A stretch of 64,000 nt of DNA from Bacteroidales bacterium UBA5833 (GCA_002433025.1 DJGZ01000051.1:1-64000); one strand, 5' to 3'; shown: positions 18,268-28,113, counted from the first letter of the stretch. Notes: generated by a model from the sequence alone, not told the origin. Made by a program: numbers and translations.

Positions 18268-19206
18268 TTAAGTTGCGTCAGCGGCCTTTATTTTAGCTCC
18301 GGGCTTTCTTAAAATATAAATCAGGCTTGAGTATTCGTTATTCCCCATGCCGGCCATAAAATTGGAGATAAATCCGCGGTAAGTGGCCCGGACAAAACAT
18401 AGAGAATGGTTCATATATTTTTCACTTAATAGTGAAATATAGTAAGAGTCAAAAAGCATGGGCCGGATATCTGCAATATCAAACCGGTGTTTTCCGGCCA
18501 GAAATTTTATGGAGCTCCGGTTAAAGTGGAAGAGATGCCGGGGCACATCCCAGGCAGCCCAGTATTTACCGTAGTAGGATGCATCATAAGAGCGGGGATT
18601 GGGCAGGGCAATAAATGCATAGCCCTCCGGTTTAAGCAAGCGGCAGATCTGCTCCATTCTTTCATTCAGGTCTCCGACATGTTCGAGCACATGCCACAGG
18701 GTGATTACATCAAAGGTTGAAGCAGACATACTGTTCAGGCCGTCGGTATCCGCCACATCCAGACCGTGAACTCCGGAGGCATATCCCCTTGCCTGTTCGT
18801 CAGGTTCAACGCCGGTGGTTGTATAGCCCTGTTTTTTGCATTGGTTCAGGAACTCTCCCGTGGCGCATCCAATGTCAAGAATACGCTTGCCCGCGGAGAA
18901 TTTACGGATAAGCCTGATTTTTTGTCTGAGGGTATAATTGCGTATTAATTGATAAATGCGGCTTTGCAGATCAGACTTCTTATTGGAATGAGAAATATAT
19001 TCCTTCGATTTATAATAAGCGGGTAATTCATGTGTTGCCGGCCGGGGCCAGGTAAACATCAGGTCGCATGCCGGGCACCGGTAGATGCTGAACGGCTCCC
19101 GGGTCAGAAAGTAATCATGCAGTTCATGATGCTTTATAACATCCTTATTATCACATAATAAGCAGTTTTCTGGAACTGAAATCGGGAATTGTTTCACGTG
19201 AAACAT
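18268..19206 (-). CDS. Class I SAM-dependent methyltransferase with N-terminal zinc ribbon
   Basis: 312 residues. Residues 15-50 carry two CxxC pairs (CLLC and CPAC) of a small zinc-binding domain. The SAM-binding motif I is ILDIGCATGEFL (about 108-119); motif II/IV follows as VITLWHVLEHVGD. This architecture is common in methyltransferases acting on sugars or lipids in polysaccharide and quinone-like pathways, but the substrate cannot be told. The first five codons (MFHVK) coincide with a parS site, so the start region is constrained by DNA-binding needs. It follows mnmG by 18 bases. Confidence 0.87.
   Translation of the reverse strand: MFHVKQFPISVPENCLLCDNKDVIKHHELHDYFLTREPFSIYRCPACDLMFTWPRPATHELPAYYKSKEYISHSNKKSDLQSRIYQLIRNYTLRQKIRLIRKFSAGKRILDIGCATGEFLNQCKKQGYTTTGVEPDEQARGYASGVHGLDVADTDGLNSMSASTFDVITLWHVLEHVGDLNERMEQICRLLKPEGYAFIALPNPRSYDASYYGKYWAAWDVPRHLFHFNRSSIKFLAGKHRFDIADIRPMLFDSYYISLLSEKYMNHSLCFVRATYRGFISNFMAGMGNNEYSSLIYILRKPGAKIKAADAT
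19190..19205. other. parS centromere-like site (perfect palindrome)
   Basis: TGTTTCACGTGAAACA, a perfect 16-bp palindrome identical to the ParB-binding parS consensus. It overlaps the first codons of the methyltransferase gene. ParB loads at such sites and spreads to organise and segregate the origin region. Confidence 0.92.
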
Positions 19207-19224
19207 GTTAAGAAGGTTGGTAAA

Positions 19225-21096
19225 CTATCTGCTTAAAAATACAACGAGAACTGATATGTCGGCCGGAGAAACGCCGTTTATTCTTGATGCCTGTCCGATG
19301 GTTGCGGGCCTGATTTTACTCAGCTTTTCACGTGCTTCAAATGAGAGGGACGAAAGTGCGGAATAGTCAAAATCGGGTTTCAGGGGCATGTTTTCAAATT
19401 TTGAAAGGCGTTGGGCAAGTTCCTGTTCCTTGTCAATATAGCCCTGATATTTAACCAGTATCTCAGTCTCTTCGATAAGTTCTTCGGCCAGATCACCGAA
19501 ATGATCAAAGTGGTCTTTGAGGAAAGGTAAACCGGAAATCAATTGGTTCAGGCTGATCTGAGGGCGGAGAAGTATGGTGTCGAGCTTCACTTTTTGTGTA
19601 ATGGGCGCTGTTCCTGCCTGCTCCAGTATCCGGTTAACCTGATCTGGTGTTACACTTTCTTTAGCCAGGATCGCCATTGATCCGGCAACCGCTTTGCGTT
19701 TCATCTCAACACGATCGAATCGCTCCCGGCTTGCAAGACCTAATTTATAAGAAATACCGGTGAGTCGCAGATCTGCATTATCCTGCCTAAGTAAAATGCG
19801 GTATTCAGCCCTGGATGTGAACATCCGGTAAGGCTCGTCTATGCCTTTGGTGATCAGGTCATCAATCAGCACCCCTATATATGCTTCTGAACGCTGAAGG
19901 ATAAATGGCGGTTTTTCCTGTAATTTCAAATGGGCGTTGATCCCCGCCATCAGGCCCTGGGCGGCAGCCTCCTCATAGCCGGTTGTGCCATTAATCTGTC
20001 CGGCAAAGTAGAGGTTTTCAACGAGGCGCGTCTCAAGCGTATAGTGAAGCTGATAAGGTGGAAAATAGTCATATTCTATTGCATATCCGGGTCTGAATAT
20101 CTTTGCCTGTTCAAATCCGGGAATCTGGGTCAGTGCTTTATATTGCACATGATCCGGAAGGCTCGACGAAAATCCGTTGATATAATACTCCACCGTATCC
20201 CAGCCCTCAGGTTCCACAAAAAGCTGATGTCTGTTCTTGTCGCTGAAACGGTCAATTTTATCTTCAATTGACGGGCAGTAGCGAGGTCCCCTGCCGGCAA
20301 TTCTTCCGGCATACATAGGAGATTCATCGAATCCCGTCCTGAGCGTATCATGTACACGGGTATCCGTGTAGGCCAGATAACAGCTCCGCTGACGATGCAG
20401 TTTTGGCGTATTGGTAAAAGAAAAACGGCCGGGCGTTTCATCGCCTTTTTGTTCTTCCAGTTTGTTGAAATCAATGGTTCTGCCGTCCACCCTTACCGGG
20501 GTACCGGTTTTCAGGCGTGCTGATTCAAATCCCAATCCGGTAAGGTTTTCGGTAATCCCGGTCGATGCACGGTCACCCATTCTTCCGCCTCCGAATTGCT
20601 TGCTGCCGATGTGAATGATGCCGTTTAGAAAGGTCCCGTTGGTGAGAATTACTGCACGGGCACTGATGGTTTGACCCATGGCAGTTTTCACACCGGTAAC
20701 CCTGCCATCTGAGGTAGTGAGTGCGGTAACGGTATCCTGCCAGAAGTCAAGGTTGGGGGTTTGCTCAAGCATCTGCCGCCATTTGATGGAAAACTGAACA
20801 CGGTCACTCTGTGCCCTGGGGCTCCACATGGCCGGACCTTTCGATTTGTTGAGCATGCGGTACTGTATCATGGTATGATCGGTAACAATGCCCGAATATC
20901 CGCCCAGGGCATCAATTTCGCGCACGATCTGCCCTTTGGCTATGCCCCCCATCGCCGGATTGCACGACATCTGGGCTATGGCCGCCATATTCATGGTGAT
21001 CAGCAATACAGACGAGCCCAGGTTGGCTGCCGCCGCCGCCGCTTCGCTACCGGCATGGCCGGCACCCACCACAATTACATCATATTCTTTAAACAT
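19225..21096 (-). CDS. mnmG: tRNA uridine-5-carboxymethylaminomethyl modification enzyme MnmG (GidA)
   Basis: 623 residues, normal length. MnmG with MnmE installs the carboxymethylaminomethyl group at wobble U34 of several tRNAs, using FAD, NADH and a folate carbon unit. Visible motifs are the FAD-binding GAGHAGSEAA (about 11-20), CNPAMGGIAKG (about 45-55), TNGTFLNG and the second conserved loop YEEAAAQGLMAGINAH with the GidA C-terminal helical domain. A parS site lies 7 bases upstream of its ATG, as often seen where gidA sits near oriC. The methyltransferase follows on the same strand. mnmE is not in this window. Confidence 0.98.
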   Translation of the reverse strand: MFKEYDVIVVGAGHAGSEAAAAAANLGSSVLLITMNMAAIAQMSCNPAMGGIAKGQIVREIDALGGYSGIVTDHTMIQYRMLNKSKGPAMWSPRAQSDRVQFSIKWRQMLEQTPNLDFWQDTVTALTTSDGRVTGVKTAMGQTISARAVILTNGTFLNGIIHIGSKQFGGGRMGDRASTGITENLTGLGFESARLKTGTPVRVDGRTIDFNKLEEQKGDETPGRFSFTNTPKLHRQRSCYLAYTDTRVHDTLRTGFDESPMYAGRIAGRGPRYCPSIEDKIDRFSDKNRHQLFVEPEGWDTVEYYINGFSSSLPDHVQYKALTQIPGFEQAKIFRPGYAIEYDYFPPYQLHYTLETRLVENLYFAGQINGTTGYEEAAAQGLMAGINAHLKLQEKPPFILQRSEAYIGVLIDDLITKGIDEPYRMFTSRAEYRILLRQDNADLRLTGISYKLGLASRERFDRVEMKRKAVAGSMAILAKESVTPDQVNRILEQAGTAPITQKVKLDTILLRPQISLNQLISGLPFLKDHFDHFGDLAEELIEETEILVKYQGYIDKEQELAQRLSKFENMPLKPDFDYSALSSLSFEAREKLSKIRPATIGQASRINGVSPADISVLVVFLSR

Positions 21097-21103
21097 TCAG
21101 ATT

Positions 21104-21119
21104 TGTTTCACGTGGAACA
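21104..21119. other. parS centromere-like site (15 of 16 palindromic)
   Basis: TGTTTCACGTGGAACA; its reverse complement is TGTTCCACGTGAAACA, the classical form of parS in Bacillus subtilis. It lies just upstream of the mnmG start and 1.9 kb from the other parS. Confidence 0.9.
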
Positions 21120-21243
21120 ACGTTCACCGAACCGATGATTTTCTGTAAAAACAGCTCAGCAAACACAATATAAAGCTGCCTGAAGCCGGCCAGCCGAAGG
21201 AGACAAAATTACGAATAAAATGGATAGCGGAGATGTCCCGGTT

Positions 21244-21666
21244 TCAGGCGAAAAGAGCCAGGCATTCTTCTTCCTTGCTGCGCATCAGGGTGGCTTCCTT
21301 CCGGGTTTTATCCTTGTATCCGCATAAATGCAGAATGCCGTGTATCATAACGCGGTTCAACTCCTCAGAAAATGTTTTCCCATACAGGGCGGCGTTCTCT
21401 TTTACCCGCGGTATGCTGATAAACACATCACCCGAAATGGTATCCCCGGCTGAATAGTCAAACGTGATTACATCCGTTAACGTATCGTGATGCAGGTATT
21501 CCACATTCATATTGTACAGGAACTCATCGCTGCAGAAAATGATGCTGACCTCTCCCGCTGTCCTGTTCTGCTGACTGATGCATTTCAACATCCAGGCCCT
21601 GATATGTCTGATCCCCCTGAGCCGGTAGTTTATATCCTCACAATAAAAGTTAATCATGCCCGTCAT
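21244..21666 (-). CDS. ybeY: Endoribonuclease YbeY, rRNA maturation factor
   Basis: 140 residues. YbeY is a metal-dependent single-strand endoribonuclease for 16S rRNA 3' maturation and ribosome quality control. The core motif reads HGILHLCGYKD: the first two histidines are present, but the third ligand of the usual HGxLHLxGYDH motif is replaced by Asp (shifted Lys-Asp). I believe this is the usual form in the Bacteroidota. The start may be Met1 or Met4. A TACCTTTG -7 box lies at 21688-21695 (minus strand). It is upstream of mnmG on the same strand. Confidence 0.92.
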   Translation of the reverse strand: MTGMINFYCEDINYRLRGIRHIRAWMLKCISQQNRTAGEVSIIFCSDEFLYNMNVEYLHHDTLTDVITFDYSAGDTISGDVFISIPRVKENAALYGKTFSEELNRVMIHGILHLCGYKDKTRKEATLMRSKEEECLALFA

Positions 21667-21900
21667 TTATGTACTCGTTTGTTTCTGCAAAGGTACAATA
21701 AGTGCACGGGTTCACATATGCTCCCATCCGGTGTTTTTAAATGCATTTTCTGCATGCTGTGTCAATTGCCTTCCGGAAGATCATTTTTCCGGGTAAGGAA
21801 AATATTTTTCCGGCACCGGAAACCTCTTCACAGGCTTATGCGTATAATAACTGTCTGGAAGTTTACCCTTTTTCAAAACCATAACAAAAATTATCCTGAA

Positions 21901-22197
21901 ATGAGAATGAATAAACTGAAAAGGACCGGAGCCGCTGTGCTCTTTTTACTTTTTGCTTTCCTGTTACTCAGCAGTTGTGCCGATGTCACGCCCATAAAGG
22001 AGTGCGTGAAAGATGAACCTTACGGGTTCCTGAGCGGATTATGGCACGGCGTGATCGCTCCGGTTTCATTTATCGGAAGCCTGATCAGTGATTCAATCGC
22101 CATGTATGCGGTAAACAACAACGGGGGCTGGTATGATTTCGGGTTTGTTCTCGGAGCAGGAATTTTATTTGGCGGAGGCAGCAGGGCAAGCCGGTGA
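21901..22197 (+). CDS. Small lipoprotein of unknown function
   Basis: 98 residues from the ATG at 21901 (Met3 at 21907 is an alternative); an upstream extension of the frame to 21487 would overlap ybeY antisense and is not credible. A hydrophobic signal is followed by the lipobox LLSSC (about residue 25). The mature part contains GLWHGVIAPVSFIGSLISDS, a pattern found in many small bacterial membrane-associated proteins, and ends in a glycine-rich FGGGSRASR. It points opposite to its neighbours and ends in a shared terminator hairpin. Function unknown. Confidence 0.72.
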   Translation: MRMNKLKRTGAAVLFLLFAFLLLSSCADVTPIKECVKDEPYGFLSGLWHGVIAPVSFIGSLISDSIAMYAVNNNGGWYDFGFVLGAGILFGGGSRASR

Positions 22198-22223
22198 AAA
22201 GCCTGATCCGGATATTTCACAAA

Positions 22224-22245
22224 AAAGCCGGACAATGCCGGCTTT
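22224..22245. terminator. Bidirectional terminator hairpin
   Basis: AAAGCCGG (22224-22231) and CCGGCTTT (22238-22245) form an 8-bp stem with a 6-base loop, between two convergent genes, with an A run on the left that serves the minus strand. Confidence 0.8.
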
Positions 22246-22269
22246 GTGATTTCAATATTCAGGTTGCAT

Positions 22270-25200
22270 TTATTGAACCTGACCCGGTATGGAAATAAAA
22301 TATTCGTTTACCTTGTTGCGGTAATAATTCTTAAATGAAGGCGGAATGGTTCGCAACAATTCTGTTTCCCTGGAGGGAAGCCCGATGCTGTCGAAAAACG
22401 ATGCAGGATCCGGCCTGGGAATATCCCTGCCTTCATTTGATTCCCGCCTTTCTTCCTGTTCCCGCTGCATTTCTGCTTTTTCAGATTCAAGGAGACGCGT
22501 CAGTATTTCTTCCTGCCTGCGCATGGTTTCCTGGTTGATGATTTTGTTCACCAGTTCCGTCTCCGTCCTTTCCATATCCTGAATCATCTTATTCAGGCCT
22601 TTATCACTGAGCCTCCCCTCCTTTTGCATCTGATCGCGATACTCCTGAAGTTGTTTTCGCAATGATTCCTGCTCAGCAGCCATCCTGGCCAGTTGTTCGC
22701 TCATGCCACTGCGACCTGTTTTACCCTCTTGTCCTTTGCCCTCCTGCATGCTTTTTTTCATTGCCTCCATCTGCTGGTTTAGTTTTTCCTGCATCTGGCG
22801 CATCGATTTCATGGAGGGTTTGCCCTGACCCGGCATCGGGCAGCTCTTTCCTGATTTGCCCGAAGATTTCATGGCCATATTCTGCTGCATCTGCTTAAGC
22901 GATTCCGCTAGCATTAAAGCAAGGTTGTTCACAGAGGTCATGGTATACTGCTGCTTGTTAAGTACCGTTGAAACAACCCGGTTGTGAAGGGCCTCCATGG
23001 CCTGGTTGATATTGTCGTTGATCGCTGAAATTTCCCTGTTAACAAAGGATTCTATCATGGATTGGCGTTTGCTGAGGGCAAAAAGTGAATCTTCAATCAT
23101 AAGCAGGTTGTCCTTAATGGCTTTTTGCTTTTCAATAATCCCGGCATATTTCGGATCATTGCGTTTCAATTTCGACAGTTCATCCATCACAGACTCCTGA
23201 TCGAATGAAGTTCTGACCAGATTTTCAAGTATGATACGCAACGCTTCGATATCTTCTCCCAGGGCCTCCTCTTCCATTTCCTGCTGCATATCTGAAAGCA
23301 TTTCGCCCATCTTTTCCATTTTGTCCGACGCATCTTTCTGCTGGCCCGAAGCCTGTTTCATCTGTTTTTTTTCAAGGCTCTCTTCCGACTGATCCAGATC
23401 CTTCTGAATTTCCTGTTGCTTGCCTTCCGGATTTGAAAAGTTATTCGGTTCTTCTAGCGATTTATTCTTTTCCTGCAGATCTTTCAGATCCTCCCTGATT
23501 TTATCAAATTTTTCACTGATTTTCTTTTGTTCTTCACCCAATTGGTCTGAGTCCTTTTTATCTGCAGCCCCGGTCTCTTCTGACAGTTTTTTCTGTTCAC
23601 CGGCCAACGCCTTTAGTTTGTCAATGGTTTCTGTCAGTTTCTTATCAAACTCAAGCTGTTTGAATAACTCAAGATTCCTGTCGAGATTCTTCTCAAGATC
23701 TTCCGTACTGAACTTTAACTTATCCATTACCTCATTCAGCTTGTTTTTATCCAGGTTATCCATCATTTGCTGAAGCTCTTCAAATAACTTCTTCATCTCA
23801 TCCGTCATGATCTCTTCAAAGAGTTTCTCCAGCTGCTGCTGTTTCTCAAGAATATTTTCATTTACATCCTTGTACTGCGATTCTTTCTGATTCGACTTTT
23901 CGTATTGCTCTTTCATCTGCTCTACCTGCTTCTGAAGGTTTTTCTGACGGTCGAGCAGGTCCTGAATCTGCTTTTTCTCCTGATAATTCAGGTTTTTTTT
24001 ATCGAAAAGGTTCTTATTGAGACTTTCTATTTCCTTCTGAATGGATCTTGCTTCGTCCAGACTCTTCTCAAGTTCGCTCTTCACATTCTCCTGATTCTTT
24101 TTTACCATTTCCTCTATTTCCTGCAATGAAGGAATCCGGAAACTCATCTTATGGGATCTGGTGGATTTGTTTCCGTTCACCCCGTCATTGTCCCAAACCT
24201 GAAAATAGTATTCAGCCTCATCGCCGGGAACAAGCCCGGCAGTAGAAAGGTCAAAATAATGATAGAACGCCTGCTGTACATTCTGCTTGTCAATCGGTAC
24301 CGTTACCGAAGTTTCCGCTGAATTTGTGCCTTCTCCGGTTTTTCTGGACAACCTGAATTCAAGTCTGCTGAATCCATAGTCATCCTTGATCAAGCCCCTG
24401 AAATACAATCTGTTATCGTAAATGGTATCCCTGTATTCTTCAACATTGATAACAGGGTAAACATCAGGTATTACATTGATAAAGAATGACATAGAGTCTG
24501 ATCCGGTCATAAATTCATTTTCAACGCTTACACCGTAATCAACCGGGTTCATTAATCTGGCTTTAGTAGTAAATACATTATTCTTATCCGTTTGGAGTGC
24601 CCTGGTTTGTTTACCGAGCCGGAAATTGATAAGCCGGGTATCTCTTGTATAAAATTTCCATGTTACGTTGGTTCCCTGAGGAATGACAATATCGCCGGAA
24701 TTGGAGACGGACTCAGGTTTAATTCCGGTATAAGACGGATAGTCCAGTTCCAGATTAAAATTCAGGATGGTAGGCCTTGGAAGAACAAGCAGTTCATATT
24801 CTGATGATTGGTAACCTCCGGCAAGAAAGCGGAAGTACTGGTTTTTCTGAAGCTTCTTAAAGGTGAAAGAATATTCCAGTTTTGATTCCTGCTGCATCCT
24901 GAATTCGCTTCCTTCAGATACCAGATAAACCTGATCGGGAATCTCTTCTCCTTTCACCGTAACCCTTAGTACAAAATCTTCCTGTTGTATGGCGGTTAAG
25001 GTTTCATTTTCAATGTGAAGCGTGAATGGAAGCGGTTTTGCAAAGGTTTCGCCGTACCTGATCAGACGTTTGCCCGGCTCTGTGATGCTGGATGGGGCAA
25101 GCATCAGGATGGCCAGCAAAATTATTACGGGTGGCAGGGCATAAGGGAGGTACCTTTTGTTTTTGCTCAGGTCGATGGCTGAGAGAAAGGGCAAAGGCCG

Positions 25201-25620
25201 GAGTTGTGCGGCCTTCTGATTTATCCCGGCGAGGATCAGTTCATCGGGGGCAGGGCTTGCCTGGGCGAGCTTATGCAATTGCAGGGTATTCAGCAGGCTG
25301 TCTTTCACTTCCGAAAAGTGTTTGCCGATGATTTCTGCAGCAAGTTCGTGAGAGATGCGTTTGCCCGCCTTGTTGAGCTTCAGTAGCGGAACCGCGACAT
25401 ACCTGCCCAGGATAAATACCGCCCCGGCCAGATAGCTGTAAAACAGCACGGTTCTTACCGGGGGTGAAAACCAGGCAAAGGATTCGAGCAGGGCAATGAT
25501 CAGGAAAAATGATCCAAGCAAGGCAATGCTGTATAGCAATCCCTTGATTAACTGATTTTTGTAATACTTTCTGATGAAAGCATCCAGTTTATCAATGAGT
25601 ATGTTATAGTGATCGTTCAT
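22270..25620 (-). CDS. DUF4175 membrane protein with long coiled coil
   Basis: 1116 residues. Three membrane helices lie in the first ~170 residues (about 25-47, 55-78, 152-172). A beta-rich extracytoplasmic part runs to about 490. The C-terminal half is an extremely charged, Gln/Lys/Glu/Met-rich coiled coil (about 495-1060), followed by a short conserved tail ending in SFKNYYRNKVNEYF. This matches the DUF4175 family of the Bacteroidota, usually placed near ybeY and mnmG. A link to BatA/MoxR-type aerotolerance proteins is sometimes suggested by context elsewhere, not here. The cyclase gene lies upstream on the same strand. Confidence 0.88.
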   Translation of the reverse strand: MNDHYNILIDKLDAFIRKYYKNQLIKGLLYSIALLGSFFLIIALLESFAWFSPPVRTVLFYSYLAGAVFILGRYVAVPLLKLNKAGKRISHELAAEIIGKHFSEVKDSLLNTLQLHKLAQASPAPDELILAGINQKAAQLRPLPFLSAIDLSKNKRYLPYALPPVIILLAILMLAPSSITEPGKRLIRYGETFAKPLPFTLHIENETLTAIQQEDFVLRVTVKGEEIPDQVYLVSEGSEFRMQQESKLEYSFTFKKLQKNQYFRFLAGGYQSSEYELLVLPRPTILNFNLELDYPSYTGIKPESVSNSGDIVIPQGTNVTWKFYTRDTRLINFRLGKQTRALQTDKNNVFTTKARLMNPVDYGVSVENEFMTGSDSMSFFINVIPDVYPVINVEEYRDTIYDNRLYFRGLIKDDYGFSRLEFRLSRKTGEGTNSAETSVTVPIDKQNVQQAFYHYFDLSTAGLVPGDEAEYYFQVWDNDGVNGNKSTRSHKMSFRIPSLQEIEEMVKKNQENVKSELEKSLDEARSIQKEIESLNKNLFDKKNLNYQEKKQIQDLLDRQKNLQKQVEQMKEQYEKSNQKESQYKDVNENILEKQQQLEKLFEEIMTDEMKKLFEELQQMMDNLDKNKLNEVMDKLKFSTEDLEKNLDRNLELFKQLEFDKKLTETIDKLKALAGEQKKLSEETGAADKKDSDQLGEEQKKISEKFDKIREDLKDLQEKNKSLEEPNNFSNPEGKQQEIQKDLDQSEESLEKKQMKQASGQQKDASDKMEKMGEMLSDMQQEMEEEALGEDIEALRIILENLVRTSFDQESVMDELSKLKRNDPKYAGIIEKQKAIKDNLLMIEDSLFALSKRQSMIESFVNREISAINDNINQAMEALHNRVVSTVLNKQQYTMTSVNNLALMLAESLKQMQQNMAMKSSGKSGKSCPMPGQGKPSMKSMRQMQEKLNQQMEAMKKSMQEGKGQEGKTGRSGMSEQLARMAAEQESLRKQLQEYRDQMQKEGRLSDKGLNKMIQDMERTETELVNKIINQETMRRQEEILTRLLESEKAEMQREQEERRESNEGRDIPRPDPASFFDSIGLPSRETELLRTIPPSFKNYYRNKVNEYFISIPGQVQ

Positions 25621-25765
25621 GGGTTTCTGGCAGATTTCGTCCGGCCGGGCATATTATGTATAACGCTGCCCGCAGCGGGATGTTTTTCTCCGTTACAAAA
25701 GTAAGGATTCGGTCTGTTGAAAATCAATCTTATCCGTTGGTAATCTGAAACCGGGATGCCCGGAT

Positions 25766-27907
25766 TTATTTTGCATCGTAAACCTCTATCCCGCTCCAGT
25801 CGTCGGGAATACCTTTCTGAATATTGGTACGGCAACGGTTTACATAAAAAGCAGCCACCGAATCCTGCTGATTGATTTTAACGATTTCGCTGAATACTTC
25901 GAGTGCCTCTTCAAATTTCCTGTTTTTATAGAGGTCTATGCCCTTGCCAAATAGAGATTTGGTCTCTATTTTCAGTGCTTTTACCTCTTCGGGATCACCG
26001 TCCAGCACTTCAAAAACATATACCGCTTCTTTTTTGCCTTTCACCCTGGCAACATCAAGAAAGCGGAAGTTGTATTTACCGGGATTTTCGAGTTTGATCA
26101 GGGTATCTTCACTGATAATGATCGAGGTATGATAAATTTTGGTCAGACCTTCAAGCCGTGAAGCCAGGTTAACGGCATCCGAGATCACGGTTCCGTCCAT
26201 TCTCCCCTCGCCTCCAACCACGCCAAGCATAAGGTTTCCGGTGTGAATTCCAATGCCTGAATCTACGGTGGGTTTACCCTGATCGATGCGGTCGAGGTTG
26301 AAACGGGCCAGCGTCTGCCGCATTTCAATGGCCGCATCTATGGCATCATCAACCTTATCGTGGAACAACGCCATAATCGAGTCACCGATGAATTTGTCAA
26401 TAAATCCGTTGTTCTGCCTGATAACAGGTTCCATGTAACCCAGGTAATGATTGATAAAATCAAAATTCTCCTTAGGCGACATTTCTTCCGATATCTCGGT
26501 AAAACCGCGGATATCAGAAAACAGCACCGACATTTCCTTTTGAACCTGATCGCCCAGCTGAATATCCACAAAATCCTGTTTGCCCAGAAATTCAAGGAAC
26601 TGATTGGGAACAAAGCGGGAGTAAGCCTCATTCATCCTTGATATCCTGAAAATATACTCACGCAGCCGCGAAGTCATCTGATTGTAGCCCTCCGACATCA
26701 CTCCGATTTCATCATTGGTGCGGACGATCGTATAATTGTCGAGCATCCCCTCCCCCGTTTTTTGCATACTGTTTACCAGTTCATTCACCGGTCTCACGAT
26801 ATCGGCGGTTGACCAGTTCACAAAAAAGAGGATATAGATAAATGAAACCAGGATACCGCTGAAGATTCCGATAAACATCAGGGCATTGTCTAAAGCGCTG
26901 ATATAGTAGAATCCTTTTAAATCCTCATTATTCTGCAGTTCAAAATCAGGGCCCATAAAGTCAACCAGCCGGCCAAGCATAATGCGCATTTCCGAAGCGC
27001 TGACTTCGCCCATCTCTCTGATGGGCGTCAGGCTCAGGATAAGATAAAGGAGTACAATTGTAAGCGGCAGCAAAGTAGTCATTGCGCTGGCGATATAGAG
27101 CCTGTTACGGATTTTTCCCGGATTCTTCCCGAAAATCCTTTTCTGAAGCTCTTCCCGTGTGTATATATACTCAATATATTTTATATGAACACGGTGTTTC
27201 TGCCAGAAATAGATAAAAAGCACCGTAAGCAGTGATGCCACCAATGAAATAAACAGGTAGTTCGAAAACATTCTCCGGCTGATCGGGTCATTCAGCATTT
27301 CGGGGGTTTGCAACTGGTAAATCATAAGACCGTGAACAATGCTGAAAGCAAGCAAAACGATCCCTGAATTGATCAGTGGCGTATAGAGTAAAAACCGCCG
27401 GCAGTAGCGGTAAAGTTTAGGTGATATCCTCCGTCCTTTGCGTTTCCGGTTAAAGTAACGCCGGAAAGGAATGTTGATGGCAAACCCGGTAATGGTGCTG
27501 AACAGGATTACAATTTTGAACAGGGAGGAAAAAGTATCTGAAAAAGCCGATGAGGTATTGTTTCCGGGTGAATTACCCACCTGAATGTTAATTCCGCCTG
27601 ACTTCTTTTCCCTGTTTGGGCTGTCCGCATCAGCGGAAATATTTTCATCAGGGGGAATATCCCGGTCATAGATATTTTTCCGTGCCGAAAATGCTTCAGC
27701 CTCCAGGGCAAGAGTATCTGCAGTCAACTGTGAAACATTCAGTGAATCTGTTTCCTGCATATTTCTGAAAACGCCCTTTTCGGTGAGTTGCGGAAAGCTT
27801 TTAAGCAGCATAAATACCAGCATCGGGAATACCAGCATGAAGTACAGCAGTATGGGAAATAAGAAGACCCTGCCGATACGGTATTTCGGAACCCTGGATT
27901 TTGCCAT
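25766..27907 (-). CDS. Membrane-bound class III adenylate/guanylate cyclase with HAMP
   Basis: 713 residues. An N-terminal helix (14-36), a large extracytoplasmic loop and several further helices (about 128-330) lead to a HAMP linker near residue 380 and the cyclase homology domain at about 460-650. The catalytic motif is VLFSDIRGFTEISEEM with the two metal-binding Asp (FSDIR and FIGDSIMALF). The C-terminal ~60 residues resemble one or two TPR units (KFEEALEVFSEIVKINQQ). It makes cAMP or cGMP from the nucleotide triphosphate; which one cannot be told. A TAACTTTG -7 element is at 27971-27978 (minus strand). No cNMP-binding regulator is nearby. Confidence 0.92.
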   Translation of the reverse strand: MAKSRVPKYRIGRVFLFPILLYFMLVFPMLVFMLLKSFPQLTEKGVFRNMQETDSLNVSQLTADTLALEAEAFSARKNIYDRDIPPDENISADADSPNREKKSGGINIQVGNSPGNNTSSAFSDTFSSLFKIVILFSTITGFAINIPFRRYFNRKRKGRRISPKLYRYCRRFLLYTPLINSGIVLLAFSIVHGLMIYQLQTPEMLNDPISRRMFSNYLFISLVASLLTVLFIYFWQKHRVHIKYIEYIYTREELQKRIFGKNPGKIRNRLYIASAMTTLLPLTIVLLYLILSLTPIREMGEVSASEMRIMLGRLVDFMGPDFELQNNEDLKGFYYISALDNALMFIGIFSGILVSFIYILFFVNWSTADIVRPVNELVNSMQKTGEGMLDNYTIVRTNDEIGVMSEGYNQMTSRLREYIFRISRMNEAYSRFVPNQFLEFLGKQDFVDIQLGDQVQKEMSVLFSDIRGFTEISEEMSPKENFDFINHYLGYMEPVIRQNNGFIDKFIGDSIMALFHDKVDDAIDAAIEMRQTLARFNLDRIDQGKPTVDSGIGIHTGNLMLGVVGGEGRMDGTVISDAVNLASRLEGLTKIYHTSIIISEDTLIKLENPGKYNFRFLDVARVKGKKEAVYVFEVLDGDPEEVKALKIETKSLFGKGIDLYKNRKFEEALEVFSEIVKINQQDSVAAFYVNRCRTNIQKGIPDDWSGIEVYDAK

Positions 27908-28059
27908 TGAATTTTTGCCTGAATTTCAGGAAACCTTATTGGTAATATTGGTTTAACGCTTAGGGAAATACAAAGTTACATTAAAAAATGTCAATAATAT
28001 GTTAATATTTTTTAAACAAACATTATTGAAATTTCAGGCAGGTCTTCGGATGAAGCCTG

Positions 28060-28093
28060 TTGTAAAACCGAAAGAGCCGATTCCCTATCTTTG
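28060..28093 (+). promoter_or_regulatory. Promoter of gltX
   Basis: TATCTTTG at 28086-28093 fits the TAnnTTTG -7 box exactly; TTG at 28060-28062 is 23 bases upstream, at the long end for a -33 element. The predicted leader is about 14 bases. Confidence 0.55.
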
Positions 28094-28113
28094 CAGCTCA
28101 TAAAAAATCTGTA

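Noticed and set aside
21487..21900. A longer start for the small lipoprotein gene
   Set aside because: It would run antisense through ybeY; the lipoprotein signal begins at 21901 or 21907.
25617..25835. A 72-residue gene bridging the DUF4175 and cyclase genes
   Set aside because: Overlaps the cyclase 3' end in another frame and has arbitrary composition.
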